Source: Thermoplasmata archaeon (GTDB lineage Archaea; Thermoplasmatota; Thermoplasmata; GCA-020350865). Taken from it: 64,000 nt of DNA. The notes beneath the pieces were generated by a model. It saw only the letters and a list, made by a program, of their open reading frames with translations, made no database searches and had not been told where the DNA came from. The position numbers and the translations under genes were made by a program. The first letter of the stretch is position 1. Each line of letters starts with the position of its first letter. Location of the stretch: contig CP070751.1 of NCBI GenBank assembly GCA_020348445.1, positions 2,149,186 through 2,213,185 on the forward strand. Reading direction: 5' to 3'. Shown one piece after another: positions 33,960 to 43,193 of this stretch.

Positions 33960-36900
33960 TTGTTCGTAAGAAGAATCATATCCCTTGTATTATTAATAAC
34001 AATGCTTTTTAGCCCGACCACTGCTTTTATGGGGGAACTTCTTCTGGATGAATCAAAGAACCTTACTATTACCGATAATAATCCCCCAGATCAGGGAGAA
34101 ATTGTTGATTTAAGAGGAACTCGTGCCGAGAGCAACAACATCAATATGGTAAGCAAGATGCTGTTTGGACCTTCAACTGATGTACATGTCGTGGGAAATT
34201 ATGCTTACGTGACTGCGGGATGCAGCCTTCTGATTTTCGATGTTACAGATCCAGGTGATCCAACCCTTGAGGGATTCTATGATGCCGATTCTGCGATAAA
34301 CGGGATTTTTGTGGAGGGTAATTACGCCTATCTTGCTAACAGCTATTCAGGATTGAACATTGTGGATCTGAATGATCCTTCTTCACCTACCAGTGTTAAA
34401 ACTGTTTTCATCTATGGATCAGCTATTGATGTGTATCTCTCAGGAACTTATGCTTATGTGGCCCAAAGTTATATAATCAGCGGCTTTCGTGGGATTTCGG
34501 TTGTGAATGTACAAATTCCCCAAACAGCGGAAGTGGTGGGTACTTACGAATCAGATGGCACCCCTTACTGTTTAATGGTTTCGGGGGACTATGCATACGT
34601 GGCAAGTGAAGGTGAGGGTTTTCTGATATTGGATGTTTCCAATCCCACCGTGGATCCCACCTTTGTAGGATTGAACGATACCTATTCTGATCCCATGACA
34701 CCCTATACAAGAGATGTTTTTGTCCGGGAACCATATGCTTTTGTTGTTGATTACTTCAATGATTTTCATGTATTTAATATCACAGATCCATCTGATCCTC
34801 TAGGAGTGGCATTTGTTGAAACTGACGGCGATCCCATGGAACTAACACTGAACGGAGATTATGCATACATCGCAGATGGAGATGCGGGCCTTACTATAAT
34901 CGATATTTCGGTTCCAACCACCCCCGGCCCACCGATAAATCACGGTACACTTGACAGTGCATTTTCCATCTTTGTCGAGGGAACCTTCGCATATCTCGCA
35001 ATCTGGGGCTATGGATTGCAAATTGTGGATGTCTCAGGTTCCCCACCAGTACCAACCGACGAGGGAGGATGGATCACAGGTTATTATAGTGAGGATATTC
35101 ATGTGGTAGGGAATTACGCGTATATCGCTGATGAAGAAGGGGGATTGAAGATCCTAGATGTGAGTGATCCCAGTTATCCCGTTCTTCTGGGATTCCATGA
35201 AACAGGGGGTTGGTCATCTGCGGTTTTCGTTGAGGGTGACTACGCTTATCTGGCCGAAGGCTGGGACGGAATCACCGTGGTGGATGTTAACAATCCTACT
35301 TCCCCAACCTTTGCCTGGAGCTTCAACATACCCTTTGGAAATGCGGAAGGGATATTTGTTTTGGGTTCCTATGCCTATGCTGCCTATTATGATGATGGAC
35401 TAAGGATAATAAATATAAACACACAGGAGGAGGTGGGAGATGTTCCCGCCCACCATTACTCTTACAGTGTCCATGTGATCGATTATGGTGATTTTGTGTT
35501 CGCTTACGTGGGGGACAGCAGGGGACTTATAATAGCAAATGTTACAGACCCTGATAATCCTAGTGAAGAAGGATTTTTAGAGCTAACAACAAGTGGCTAT
35601 GTGGATATCTACGTTACAGGTTCATATGCCTATCTTGCGGATTCAGATGGAGGTTTGACCATAGTTGATATCACCAATTCCTCTAATCCTACCCTTGTAG
35701 ATACGTACGATCTATCTCTATCAAGAGGTGTTTATGCAAAAGGCACAACAGTTTATGTGACAAATTCGGATAGATTGGTTGCAGTGGACTCCTTAACACT
35801 TACGGAACTTGGATACTTCGAGCCAGGCTGCAATCCTGTCAAGGTGCAGGTTGTGGGGCAGTATGCCTATGTTGCAGCCATGCAGGGTGGATCATACATA
35901 TTGGATATCAGCCAGGTAATGGATACAACTCCGCCTCAAGTGGAATCTACACTACCTGAATCAGGTACAATCGATGTGTCAAGAGAAACTGATATCGAGA
36001 TAACATTTAACGAGAACTTGGATCATGGTTCTTCAGAGGACGCCTTTTTTATCTCGCCCACTGTAAACGGAGAATTTAACTGGAATGGAAACACATTGAT
36101 TTTTACACCTGAAATGGAGCTTGACCCAGAGACGGATTATACTGTAACAATCGAAGCAACCGCCATGGACACTGCAGACAACACATTGGATGGTAACAAA
36201 AATGGTAATGAGGAGGGCTCACCAACGGATGATGCATCTTTTGGATTCACAACAAGTGCTATACCTCCGACAGTTGAGACTGTATTTCCTGATGATGGCT
36301 CAACCTCGGTCATAATAAACACGCACATGAACATTACCTTCAGTAAGCCCATGGATCAGACATCAACACGAAATGCCTTCAGTTACTCAGACGGTGTATC
36401 TACATGGACCGCCACAAGCGGTGATATCACCTGGAGCGATGGGGATAGAACCATGATCTTTACGCCCGACAACTTATTAGAAAACGATAAGATGTTCAAC
36501 GTCACAGTTGCATCCACTGCCCAGGACACAGGGGGTACGCCCTTGGACGGAGATGGCGATGGAATCGGAGGAGAAGAAGGTGAAGACGATTATACCTGGT
36601 CCTTTACAACAGCTAAACCTCCACCGCAGATTCTATCAACTCAACCGAAGGATGGAGCCCTCAATCAACCTGTGGACATTACAATCATCATTAACTTCTC
36701 AAAGACCATGAACAGGATGTCAGTTGAAGATGCTTTCAATTATACGAATGGTCTCACCGTCTGGGACGCTGGGGATGGGATCGTCAGCTGGAGCGACAAC
36801 GATAAAAAGTTTTCTTTTATTGCTTCATCTGCGTTCGGATGGGGTATGAAATATGAGGTAGGGATTGCACACACTGCCATGGATATAACCGGTATCTTTT

Positions 36901-38705
36901 TGGATGGAGATGAGGATCTGATCCCAGGAGAGGTTGGCCAAGATGATTATTCATTCTCGTTTACGACCATTCCCTTACCTCCTAGGATTTTTTCCACATC
37001 ACCAGGACACGGCTCCTCAAATATCATGCCAAATACAGAGATCATAATAGACTTCAGCACGAGCATGGACAGAACTTCAACTCGTAATGCGTTCAGCTAC
37101 ACTGATGGCTTTACAACGTTCAAATCTTCAAGTGGCCAGATTTCGTGGAGCAACGGTGATAGAACCATGACCTTTGAATCTGCAACCGAATTCGCCTATG
37201 AGCAAACTTATATTTTCACGATAGCACACACGGCAACAGATTCTGAGGGTGCACCTTTAGATGGAGATTATGATGGCGTCGGAGGTGAAGGAGTGCAGGA
37301 TGATTATTCCTGGAGCTTCACCACAATACCCACTCCACCTAAGGTGTTATCAGTCACCCCAGGATTCGGTGCCAATAAGGTCGAGGCTGATACTGACATA
37401 GTGATCAGGTTTTCTAAATCCATGGATCATTCATCAGTTGAGGGGGCTTTCAGCTATGAATACCCTGGCCTTCTTTGGCCTTATGATATAGATGATGGTA
37501 ATGTATCGTGGAGTTCAGACTCAAGGACCATGACCTTTGAGCCAGATGAACAATTAGATTATGAAACAGTATATACAGTGATTATAGATTCCTCGGCAAA
37601 GGATGAGGACGGAATAACCCTAGATGGCAATCGCAATGGATTGCCAGAGGCAGACGATGACTATTCGTGGACCTTTACCACGATCAAGGAACCGCCAAAG
37701 CTTGTATCTGTTGAACCTGATGAGGACGCAGAAGATGTGGCTGTTGATGCAGATATCGTGATAACTTTTAACAGATCCATGGACAAGGATGCAACCGAGA
37801 GTGCCTTTAGCTATACATACGAGGGCTCTGATGAAGTTTATGAAATCAGGACAGGAACCCCTGAGTGGACTGATAGCGATAAAACATTAACATTCACCCC
37901 TGATGCGGATTTTGCAGAAGGGGTGACCTATACCATAACCATCGATGACTCCGCAAAGGACGCCGAGGGCGTTATTTTCGAGGGCTTTGAATGGGAATTC
38001 ACCACAAAGGTCAACTCACCCCCGGTTTTGAAGACGGGAGGTGTTAATCCCGATAGCGGAGATGCCAGTGAGCCTTACACGTTCAGCGTGGTTTATAGCG
38101 ACGCAGATGACGACGAACCCAGATTTGTAAAAGTGGTGATAGACGGAGCTGCTTGGAAGATGCAGGAGAGCGATACCTCCACAGGTGACTTTATAGAGGG
38201 CAAAGTGTACGAATTGGAAATTGAACTGGATGCAGGTGATCACACCTACTATTTCGAGGCCGAAAATGAGCAGCATGTTGTTCGCCTTCCCTCAGGAGAG
38301 AGTGTAAGGTCATTGAATGTAACTGGTAAAGAAAAAGAGCTCATTATGGGTATTTTCGAGGAGGAATACTCTGGTATACCAACCATGGTCTGCGGTGCCT
38401 TGGGCATTATAATCCTTATTGCGATAATCATCAGCGTTATTTTAATTACAAAAAGACGCAGGGCAGGCAGAGCCGGAGAAGCTGGCGAGGAGATGATGAC
38501 CTTCGAGACCTTCGATGCGGAAGGCGGAGAGACCATGACATTCTTGCCAGAAGACGAGGAAGACCTCATGTCCTTTACAGCCTTTGAGGAGGAAGAACCT
38601 GTCATAATACAGTGCCCCGAATGTAATCAGCATTTGAAAGTGACCCCTTCTGTGCGCCCCTTCATGTTCCCATGCAAGTGCGGGGCCAAGTTGATGTTGA
38701 AGTGA
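33960..38705 (+). CDS. LVIVD propeller/Ig-like surface protein with cytosolic zinc ribbon
   Basis: The 1581-residue protein starts with a signal peptide, then LVIVD-type beta-propeller repeats (about 60-650; recurrent GNYAYxAD/G-GLxIVDVxDP). Six Big_5-like Ig domains follow (~655-1380; PP-x-V-x-x-x-PxxG...ITFSKxMD...AFSY...FTT), several with acidic DGDxDG loops that may hold calcium. After one more beta domain come a membrane helix (~1478-1500), an acidic cytosolic linker and a zinc ribbon (CPEC...CKCG). The TTG start is supported by a Shine-Dalgarno site AGGGGGA; no in-frame ATG lies near. The end resembles that of the protein at 1-1256. Likely cell-surface recognition with a cytosolic zinc module; partners unknown. 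Confidence 0.88.
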   Translation: MFVRRIISLVLLITMLFSPTTAFMGELLLDESKNLTITDNNPPDQGEIVDLRGTRAESNNINMVSKMLFGPSTDVHVVGNYAYVTAGCSLLIFDVTDPGDPTLEGFYDADSAINGIFVEGNYAYLANSYSGLNIVDLNDPSSPTSVKTVFIYGSAIDVYLSGTYAYVAQSYIISGFRGISVVNVQIPQTAEVVGTYESDGTPYCLMVSGDYAYVASEGEGFLILDVSNPTVDPTFVGLNDTYSDPMTPYTRDVFVREPYAFVVDYFNDFHVFNITDPSDPLGVAFVETDGDPMELTLNGDYAYIADGDAGLTIIDISVPTTPGPPINHGTLDSAFSIFVEGTFAYLAIWGYGLQIVDVSGSPPVPTDEGGWITGYYSEDIHVVGNYAYIADEEGGLKILDVSDPSYPVLLGFHETGGWSSAVFVEGDYAYLAEGWDGITVVDVNNPTSPTFAWSFNIPFGNAEGIFVLGSYAYAAYYDDGLRIININTQEEVGDVPAHHYSYSVHVIDYGDFVFAYVGDSRGLIIANVTDPDNPSEEGFLELTTSGYVDIYVTGSYAYLADSDGGLTIVDITNSSNPTLVDTYDLSLSRGVYAKGTTVYVTNSDRLVAVDSLTLTELGYFEPGCNPVKVQVVGQYAYVAAMQGGSYILDISQVMDTTPPQVESTLPESGTIDVSRETDIEITFNENLDHGSSEDAFFISPTVNGEFNWNGNTLIFTPEMELDPETDYTVTIEATAMDTADNTLDGNKNGNEEGSPTDDASFGFTTSAIPPTVETVFPDDGSTSVIINTHMNITFSKPMDQTSTRNAFSYSDGVSTWTATSGDITWSDGDRTMIFTPDNLLENDKMFNVTVASTAQDTGGTPLDGDGDGIGGEEGEDDYTWSFTTAKPPPQILSTQPKDGALNQPVDITIIINFSKTMNRMSVEDAFNYTNGLTVWDAGDGIVSWSDNDKKFSFIASSAFGWGMKYEVGIAHTAMDITGIFLDGDEDLIPGEVGQDDYSFSFTTIPLPPRIFSTSPGHGSSNIMPNTEIIIDFSTSMDRTSTRNAFSYTDGFTTFKSSSGQISWSNGDRTMTFESATEFAYEQTYIFTIAHTATDSEGAPLDGDYDGVGGEGVQDDYSWSFTTIPTPPKVLSVTPGFGANKVEADTDIVIRFSKSMDHSSVEGAFSYEYPGLLWPYDIDDGNVSWSSDSRTMTFEPDEQLDYETVYTVIIDSSAKDEDGITLDGNRNGLPEADDDYSWTFTTIKEPPKLVSVEPDEDAEDVAVDADIVITFNRSMDKDATESAFSYTYEGSDEVYEIRTGTPEWTDSDKTLTFTPDADFAEGVTYTITIDDSAKDAEGVIFEGFEWEFTTKVNSPPVLKTGGVNPDSGDASEPYTFSVVYSDADDDEPRFVKVVIDGAAWKMQESDTSTGDFIEGKVYELEIELDAGDHTYYFEAENEQHVVRLPSGESVRSLNVTGKEKELIMGIFEEEYSGIPTMVCGALGIIILIAIIISVILITKRRRAGRAGEAGEEMMTFETFDAEGGETMTFLPEDEEDLMSFTAFEEEEPVIIQCPECNQHLKVTPSVRPFMFPCKCGAKLMLK

Positions 38706-38874
38706 TTGTGAGATCTTTCATTTCATACATTTTAACCAAAAAATTCTTAAATCCTATAACATCATTATGGCCTTCCGATAGACCCAAAAGAAAGCAATGG
38801 TATTTCCAACTGTTGTATGGGAGAATCCATGGCAAATGATAAATTCGTAACCTAAGAATCAAAAGGTCGAGACA

Positions 38875-40278
38875 ATGGAGAAAAAAGAGAATTTCTCAGA
38901 ATGGTATGCCGAAGTCGTGGAGCTGGCCGGTTTAACTGATAAAAGGTATCCAGTCAAAGGACTGAATGTATGGACACCTTACGGCTGGAAGCTCATGCGA
39001 TTAATTGATGAAATAATCAGATGCGAAATGGAAAAAACGCAACATCAGGAGGTATGCTTTCCATTGCTCATCGCAGAGGATCAATTTGCCAAGGAGGCCG
39101 ATCATATCAGGGGTTTCGGCGATGAGGTGTATTGGGTTACGAAGGCGGGTGGCGAGGATCTGGATAAGAAACTTCTACTTCGCCCCACCTCGGAGACGGC
39201 AATGTATCCGATATTTAACCTCTGGGTGCGTTCCCATGCCGATTTACCTCTTAAGACATTCCAGCTCGTAAACACCTTCAGATACGATACAAAACAAACA
39301 AGGGCTTTTATCAGGGTCAGGGAAATCCATTTCTTCGAGGCTCATACCTGCCATATCGATTTTGAGGATGCTGAAGGACAGATAGAAGAGGATCTTAAAA
39401 TCATGGAAAGCCTGGCGAAAAAGCTTTGTATACCGTATCTTGTCTTAAAACGACCTGAGTGGGACAAGTTCCCAGGAGCTTTCTATTCCCTGGCTGCAGA
39501 TTCCCTGCTGCCCAGCGGAAAAACCATGCAAATAGGTACAATACATCAGTACAAGGAAAATTTTGCCAAACCCTACGAAATCACATACGAGGATGAAAAG
39601 GGGGAACATCGGTATGTGCATCAGACTACATACGGTATGAGCGAGAGGCTAGTAGGTGCCATCGTCGGGGTGCACGGCGATGATCTGGGACTGATAATAC
39701 CCCCGGATGTTGCACCATATCAAATCGTAATCGTCCCTATCCTGGCAAAGGGACTACAGGATAAAGTAACATTGGAGTGCGAAAAGTTAAAGGAAGAGCT
39801 TTTAAAGGCAGGATTCAGGGTTCACCTTGATTTACGTGATGTAAGGCCTGGTAGTAAATATTTTGACTGGGAGATAAGGGGCGTGCCCCTGCGCATAGAG
39901 CTGGGCCAAAGGGACATGGAAAAAGGTGTAGTGACCTTTGTAAGAAGGGATACAGGTCAGAAAAAGGAGATCGACAGGGCCAAATTAGTAGAACATGTAT
40001 CAGAAACTCTCAGAGAAATTGCCGAAAATCTTTTGGATATGGCTTCCAAATTTCTTTTAGAAAACACCAAATCCGCGGCCTCACTGGAAGATATAAAAGG
40101 TAAAGCCGGTATCTTCAAGGTAGGATGGTGCGAGGGTGAGGGATGTGGCCTGGAAATGGAGGAAACCACAGACATGAAAGTTCTGGGAACACCGATGGAG
40201 AAGGAAGAATACAAAGGGGAATGTCTGGTGTGTAAAAAATCCACTGAGATCGTGGTTTACCTGGCAAAAACCTATTGA
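38875..40278 (+). CDS. proS: Prolyl-tRNA synthetase (archaeal/eukaryotic type)
   Basis: The 467-residue class II synthetase has motif 2/3 regions LRPTSETAMYPIF, NTFRYDTKQTRAFIRVREIHFFEAHT-type sequence and GMSERLVGAIVGVHGDD. The anticodon-binding domain and a C-terminal zinc-type extension (CEGEGCG...CLVC) follow, ending in Tyr as is usual for the archaeal form. No INS editing insertion is present. It converges on and overlaps by 7 bases a small membrane-protein gene. Confidence 0.96.
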   Translation: MEKKENFSEWYAEVVELAGLTDKRYPVKGLNVWTPYGWKLMRLIDEIIRCEMEKTQHQEVCFPLLIAEDQFAKEADHIRGFGDEVYWVTKAGGEDLDKKLLLRPTSETAMYPIFNLWVRSHADLPLKTFQLVNTFRYDTKQTRAFIRVREIHFFEAHTCHIDFEDAEGQIEEDLKIMESLAKKLCIPYLVLKRPEWDKFPGAFYSLAADSLLPSGKTMQIGTIHQYKENFAKPYEITYEDEKGEHRYVHQTTYGMSERLVGAIVGVHGDDLGLIIPPDVAPYQIVIVPILAKGLQDKVTLECEKLKEELLKAGFRVHLDLRDVRPGSKYFDWEIRGVPLRIELGQRDMEKGVVTFVRRDTGQKKEIDRAKLVEHVSETLREIAENLLDMASKFLLENTKSAASLEDIKGKAGIFKVGWCEGEGCGLEMEETTDMKVLGTPMEKEEYKGECLVCKKSTEIVVYLAKTY

Positions 40279-40484
40279 TCTTCCTCTTCAATCTCTTTTC
40301 TTGTGTATAGGAATATGCCCACAAGTCCAAATCCTATAATGGGAGCTGAGATCGCATATAGGCCTATATCGGTCCAAGCATCATATGAAGCTGCCCAGTA
40401 TAAATAGAGGCCGAGGCCTGCTAATAATACCAAAAAGGAGAATATAAGCTTGAATTTCTGGGGTAGCTCTACTTCTTGCTCCAT
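40272..40484 (-). CDS. Small two-TM protein
   Basis: The ~70-residue protein has two membrane helices separated by an Asp-containing turn (YDAWTDIG), with charged ends (N-terminus MEQEVELPQKFK, C-terminus RKEIEEEDQ). ATG 40484 lies 28 bp downstream of TTTAATA, which suits a leaderless archaeal transcript; the GTG at 40511 is the alternative. Unknown function. Confidence 0.65.
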   Translation of the reverse strand: MEQEVELPQKFKLIFSFLVLLAGLGLYLYWAASYDAWTDIGLYAISAPIIGFGLVGIFLYTRKEIEEEDQ

Positions 40485-40554
40485 ATAATCGAGTCGCAAA
40501 TATTGTACCACTATTAAAGGGTTTCTAAGAAAATTCCAATTTAAAAAGGTATTT

Positions 40555-40890
40555 TCAATCCATTTTTTTCTCCCTAAATTGTGGCATCCTCATGTAACTT
40601 CCGCAGTTCTCACAAAAAATCACGATTTTCTTGTACTTGATCCTTACCCTGCTGTTTACTGAGGGAACAAGGTAGGAATGGCAGAATTTGCAGTATCTTC
40701 TTTTGAAATGGCTGGGTACCCTGACATTATATCTCATTCCAATCTTTCTTGCTAGCTCAACGTACCTGTTCGCCCTTTGGAGGTTGTAGGCTCTGGCTTC
40801 CTTCTCCGCAAGATCAAACAAGATATCGATTCTCTCCTTTGCGATGTTCAACATACCCTTGGTTCTTCTGCCTCTTCTTCCCTGTGACAT
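40555..40890 (-). CDS. rnp4: Ribonuclease P protein component 4 (Rpp21/Rpr2)
   Basis: This 111-residue protein matches archaeal RNase P protein 4: an N-terminal basic helical part (AKERIDILFDLAEKEARAYNLQRANRYVELARKIGMRYNVR) split around conserved RANRY and RKIGMR, then a zinc ribbon with C67xxC70 and C93xxC96. It joins Rpp29 and the RNA to process tRNA 5' ends. It is a single gene on the minus strand. Confidence 0.95.
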   Translation of the reverse strand: MSQGRRGRRTKGMLNIAKERIDILFDLAEKEARAYNLQRANRYVELARKIGMRYNVRVPSHFKRRYCKFCHSYLVPSVNSRVRIKYKKIVIFCENCGSYMRMPQFREKKMD

Positions 40891-41001
40891 CGGTTGCCTA
40901 ATGGAATTTACATGTTAATACTTTGCTATGGTTTTATTTCCAAAAACATATGATGTTGCATGCATATTTTTTTATCATGGAACAACTATACCCATGGCTT
41001 G

Positions 41002-42090
41002 ATGCTAACGTCAAGAATAGGCAAAATATTCCAGGGTTGCGATGAAATAGATGCTGCAGTGTTCATCAACGGCGCAGAACCGCTTTTAGACATGGGCTTT
41101 TTCTACGTCACAGGACTTATGGAGGGACTGTTTGAGGGCGGCATGGCAATCATTTACCCCGACAGTTCAATAGAAGTGGTGACGTCTTTGTTGGAAGCAG
41201 AGAGCGCCAAAAAAGGGGATTTCGAGATAACCATATTCAAATCCAAGGCCGAGAGGAAAGAGATATTCAAGGACAAGCTCTCGAAATTCAAGAAGATAGG
41301 AATTAACTCCCAGGGATTGATTCACAAGAATTACCTGGAATTAAAGGAGCTTCTGCCTGAAATCGAATTTGTGGATGTCACAGAAGCTGTAAATTCGGCA
41401 AGGATGATCAAGGATGAAAAGGAAATGGAAATCCTGAAAAAAGCCTGCCAGATGGTATCAGAGGTTGCAGATGGCATAGTGGATTTCTTCAAGGAAGGAG
41501 TCAAAGAGTATGAAGTGGCTGCAGAACTCTCCTATATGATGCAGAAGTTAGGGGCCACAGGGCCCAGTTTCGATACCATATCCTCCTTTGGAAAGAACAC
41601 GGCAGAGCCCCATTATACTGCAGGGGATGTTGCATTAAAGCAGGGGGATTTCATTCTCCTGGATTTCGGCGCAAAATACAGGAGGTACTGCTCAGACATT
41701 ACAAGGACATATTTTTTAGGAGAGGCATCAGAGAAACAGAAGGGTATGTATACCACTGTATTGCAGGCTCAAAAGGTGGCATTGGACATGATCAAACCGG
41801 GTGTAAATGGAAAGGATGTTCACCAGGCTGTTGCTGATTTTATCGAAGGGACAAAATACAAGGGCCTTTTTACACATTCCACTGGTCACTCCATTGGACT
41901 TTCTGTACATGATGGTGTGGCACTTACAAAAGAAATTGATAACACCCTTGAAGAGAATATGGTTTTTACAGTGGAGCCTGGTATATACGAACCTGGCTAT
42001 GGGGGAGTGCGGATAGAGGATAACGTGCGGGTAACATCAGACGGCTGCGAGATTTTAACCACAGCTAAAAAGGAATTAATTGAGGTTTGA
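41002..42090 (+). CDS. pepQ: M24 family Xaa-Pro aminopeptidase
   Basis: The C-terminal pita-bread domain has the metal residues in DFGAKYRRYCSDITRTY (two Asp), HSTGHSIGL (His), VEPGIY (Glu) and RIEDNV (Glu). An N-terminal creatinase-type domain precedes it. The family removes residues before proline. I start at ATG 41002 because a T-rich TATA-like element (TTTTTTTATC) lies about 28 bp upstream and MLTSRIGKIF is a usual beginning; ATG 40960 would add 14 odd residues. The exact dipeptidase or aminopeptidase specificity cannot be told. Confidence 0.9.
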   Translation: MLTSRIGKIFQGCDEIDAAVFINGAEPLLDMGFFYVTGLMEGLFEGGMAIIYPDSSIEVVTSLLEAESAKKGDFEITIFKSKAERKEIFKDKLSKFKKIGINSQGLIHKNYLELKELLPEIEFVDVTEAVNSARMIKDEKEMEILKKACQMVSEVADGIVDFFKEGVKEYEVAAELSYMMQKLGATGPSFDTISSFGKNTAEPHYTAGDVALKQGDFILLDFGAKYRRYCSDITRTYFLGEASEKQKGMYTTVLQAQKVALDMIKPGVNGKDVHQAVADFIEGTKYKGLFTHSTGHSIGLSVHDGVALTKEIDNTLEENMVFTVEPGIYEPGYGGVRIEDNVRVTSDGCEILTTAKKELIEV

Positions 42091-42097
42091 TAGATTT

Positions 42098-42118
42098 TTC
42101 ACATTTAGATTTTTTTTA
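42098..42118 (+). terminator. T-rich end after M24 peptidase gene
   Basis: After the stop at 42090 the plus strand has TTTTTCAC and then a run of eight T at about 42109-42117. Poly-T runs end transcription in archaea. The run lies at the end of the convergent gene. Confidence 0.4.
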
Positions 42119-42491
42119 CCCTAATTACCTCCCCATCCTTGACCTTTTTCAGAATCTTGGCATCCCCTATGATCTTGGCGAATAGGTTCACAGGACTATA
42201 GGCCTTTGGCTTTTCAGTATCTGAAACAGGTGTGGGGCCAAAGAATATGCACATGGCATTTCCCATGGGCCAGAATGCGATGTCTCCCACCTCCATCTCC
42301 TGCTGGGAATCTTCCTCTGATGCTGAGGCAGGGATGTTGAAGTATATCTCCTCTCCCCAGACATTAGCTGTGCCTTCGAAGGGAAGGGCCTTTAGGATGG
42401 TGTCCACAGTGTCGAGATTCTTATCTATAAATTCTGCCTGGATTTCTCCGATGCTTTCACTGCTGATTAGAAATTTTTCTGCCTCGCTCAT
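42105..42491 (-). CDS. Cyclophilin-like fold protein (COG2164 type)
   Basis: This 128-residue protein matches the archaeal cyclophilin-like group: LPFEGTANVWGEEIYFNIP, EVGDIAFWPMGNAMCIFFGPTP and VNLFAKIIGD are the hallmark segments. The related structure suggests a small beta-barrel; no activity is assigned. It converges on the M24 peptidase gene. Confidence 0.82.
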   Translation of the reverse strand: MSEAEKFLISSESIGEIQAEFIDKNLDTVDTILKALPFEGTANVWGEEIYFNIPASASEEDSQQEMEVGDIAFWPMGNAMCIFFGPTPVSDTEKPKAYSPVNLFAKIIGDAKILKKVKDGEVIRVKKI

Positions 42492-42771
42492 GATATCCTA
42501 AATCCATTCTGGGGTATTAATCGTTTCTACCTTTTTTTTATCATCCAAAATATTTGAGAATGATATCTCTTCCTTCCCCTACGCTTACCCCCACCATCGT
42601 GGCCTATTATGTATTCTAAATAGTAAATTCATAGACCACTTTGCCCTTCGGTTATGCTATAAAATAAATATATCTTAAGCCTCAGGACTCCCACCCTTTA
42701 ATTTAACTTGCGACATAGGATTCCTAAAAACATTATATATCATGGATAGAATACAGGAGACAACCCGTGGT

Positions 42772-42898
42772 GGGCCGATGGTCTAGGGGTTAGCGGGTGA
42801 TCCCTGCCCTCAGATGACGTCGCGCTTACAACCGCAGAAATATCATTTACCTGCGGAAGGAAACGCGGAGGTCGCCGGTTCAATTCCGGCTCGGCCCA
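42772..42898 (+). tRNA. tRNA-Val(UAC), apparently with two introns
   Basis: The acceptor stem is GGGCCGA (42772-42778) with TCGGCCC (42891-42897) and discriminator A; CCA is not encoded. The T arm is GCCGG-TTCAATT-CCGGC. The anticodon stem is TCGCG (42820-42824) with CGCGG (42864-42868), and the loop CTTACA then A gives anticodon TAC (42827-42829). A first intron of about 22 nt sits in the D loop (about 42792-42813). A second of about 32 nt sits after position 37 (42831-42862). Removing both gives a 73-nt tRNA whose D arm, GTCTAGGGGTTATGAC, looks like normal archaeal tRNA-Val. A TATA-like ATTATATAT lies at 42732-42740. Confidence 0.85.
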
Positions 42899-43039
42899 TT
42901 CTAATTTTTTAACACCATTATACATGAGCCTCACCTGGACATGATCGAAATTAATTTATGTGAAAGGTGTTGTGAAATGCTTATTATCTCCTTTCATCCT
43001 CTTGCGAATTTACACTCATAAATACTTGGATCTTAAGCT

Positions 43040-43095
43040 TCGCAATCCGGCTCGGCCCACTCTGTTTTAATATTCATTTATTCGTGGGTCGAGCC
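43040..43095. repeat. tRNA 3'-end-like fragment inside an inverted repeat
   Basis: CAATCCGGCTCGGCCCAC at 43043-43060 repeats the T-arm and acceptor 3' end of the tRNA-Val gene with one base missing. GGCTCGGCCCAC (43049-43060) can pair with GTGGGTCGAGCC (43084-43095), 12 bp with one G-U, around a 23-nt loop. It may be a degenerate attachment-site remnant of an integrated element, or a decayed tRNA copy. Confidence 0.55.
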
Positions 43096-43193
43096 TCGAA
43101 TATGAATTCATGATAAGAATATCGAAAACTAAATAAGGCACAATACCCGTTTATTATATGCAATATCAAGACAATATTCCTTGAAAATATAAA

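Noticed and set aside
42772..42898. tRNA-Glu(CUC) reading using the CCTCAG stretch near 42808
   Set aside because: No anticodon stem can be paired around it and position 33 would be C. The TCGCG/CGCGG stem with TAC loop pairs well and gives a normal 73-nt tRNA-Val after removal of two introns.
42740..42934. Minus-strand 64-residue open frame
   Set aside because: It is antisense to the tRNA-Val gene and its introns.
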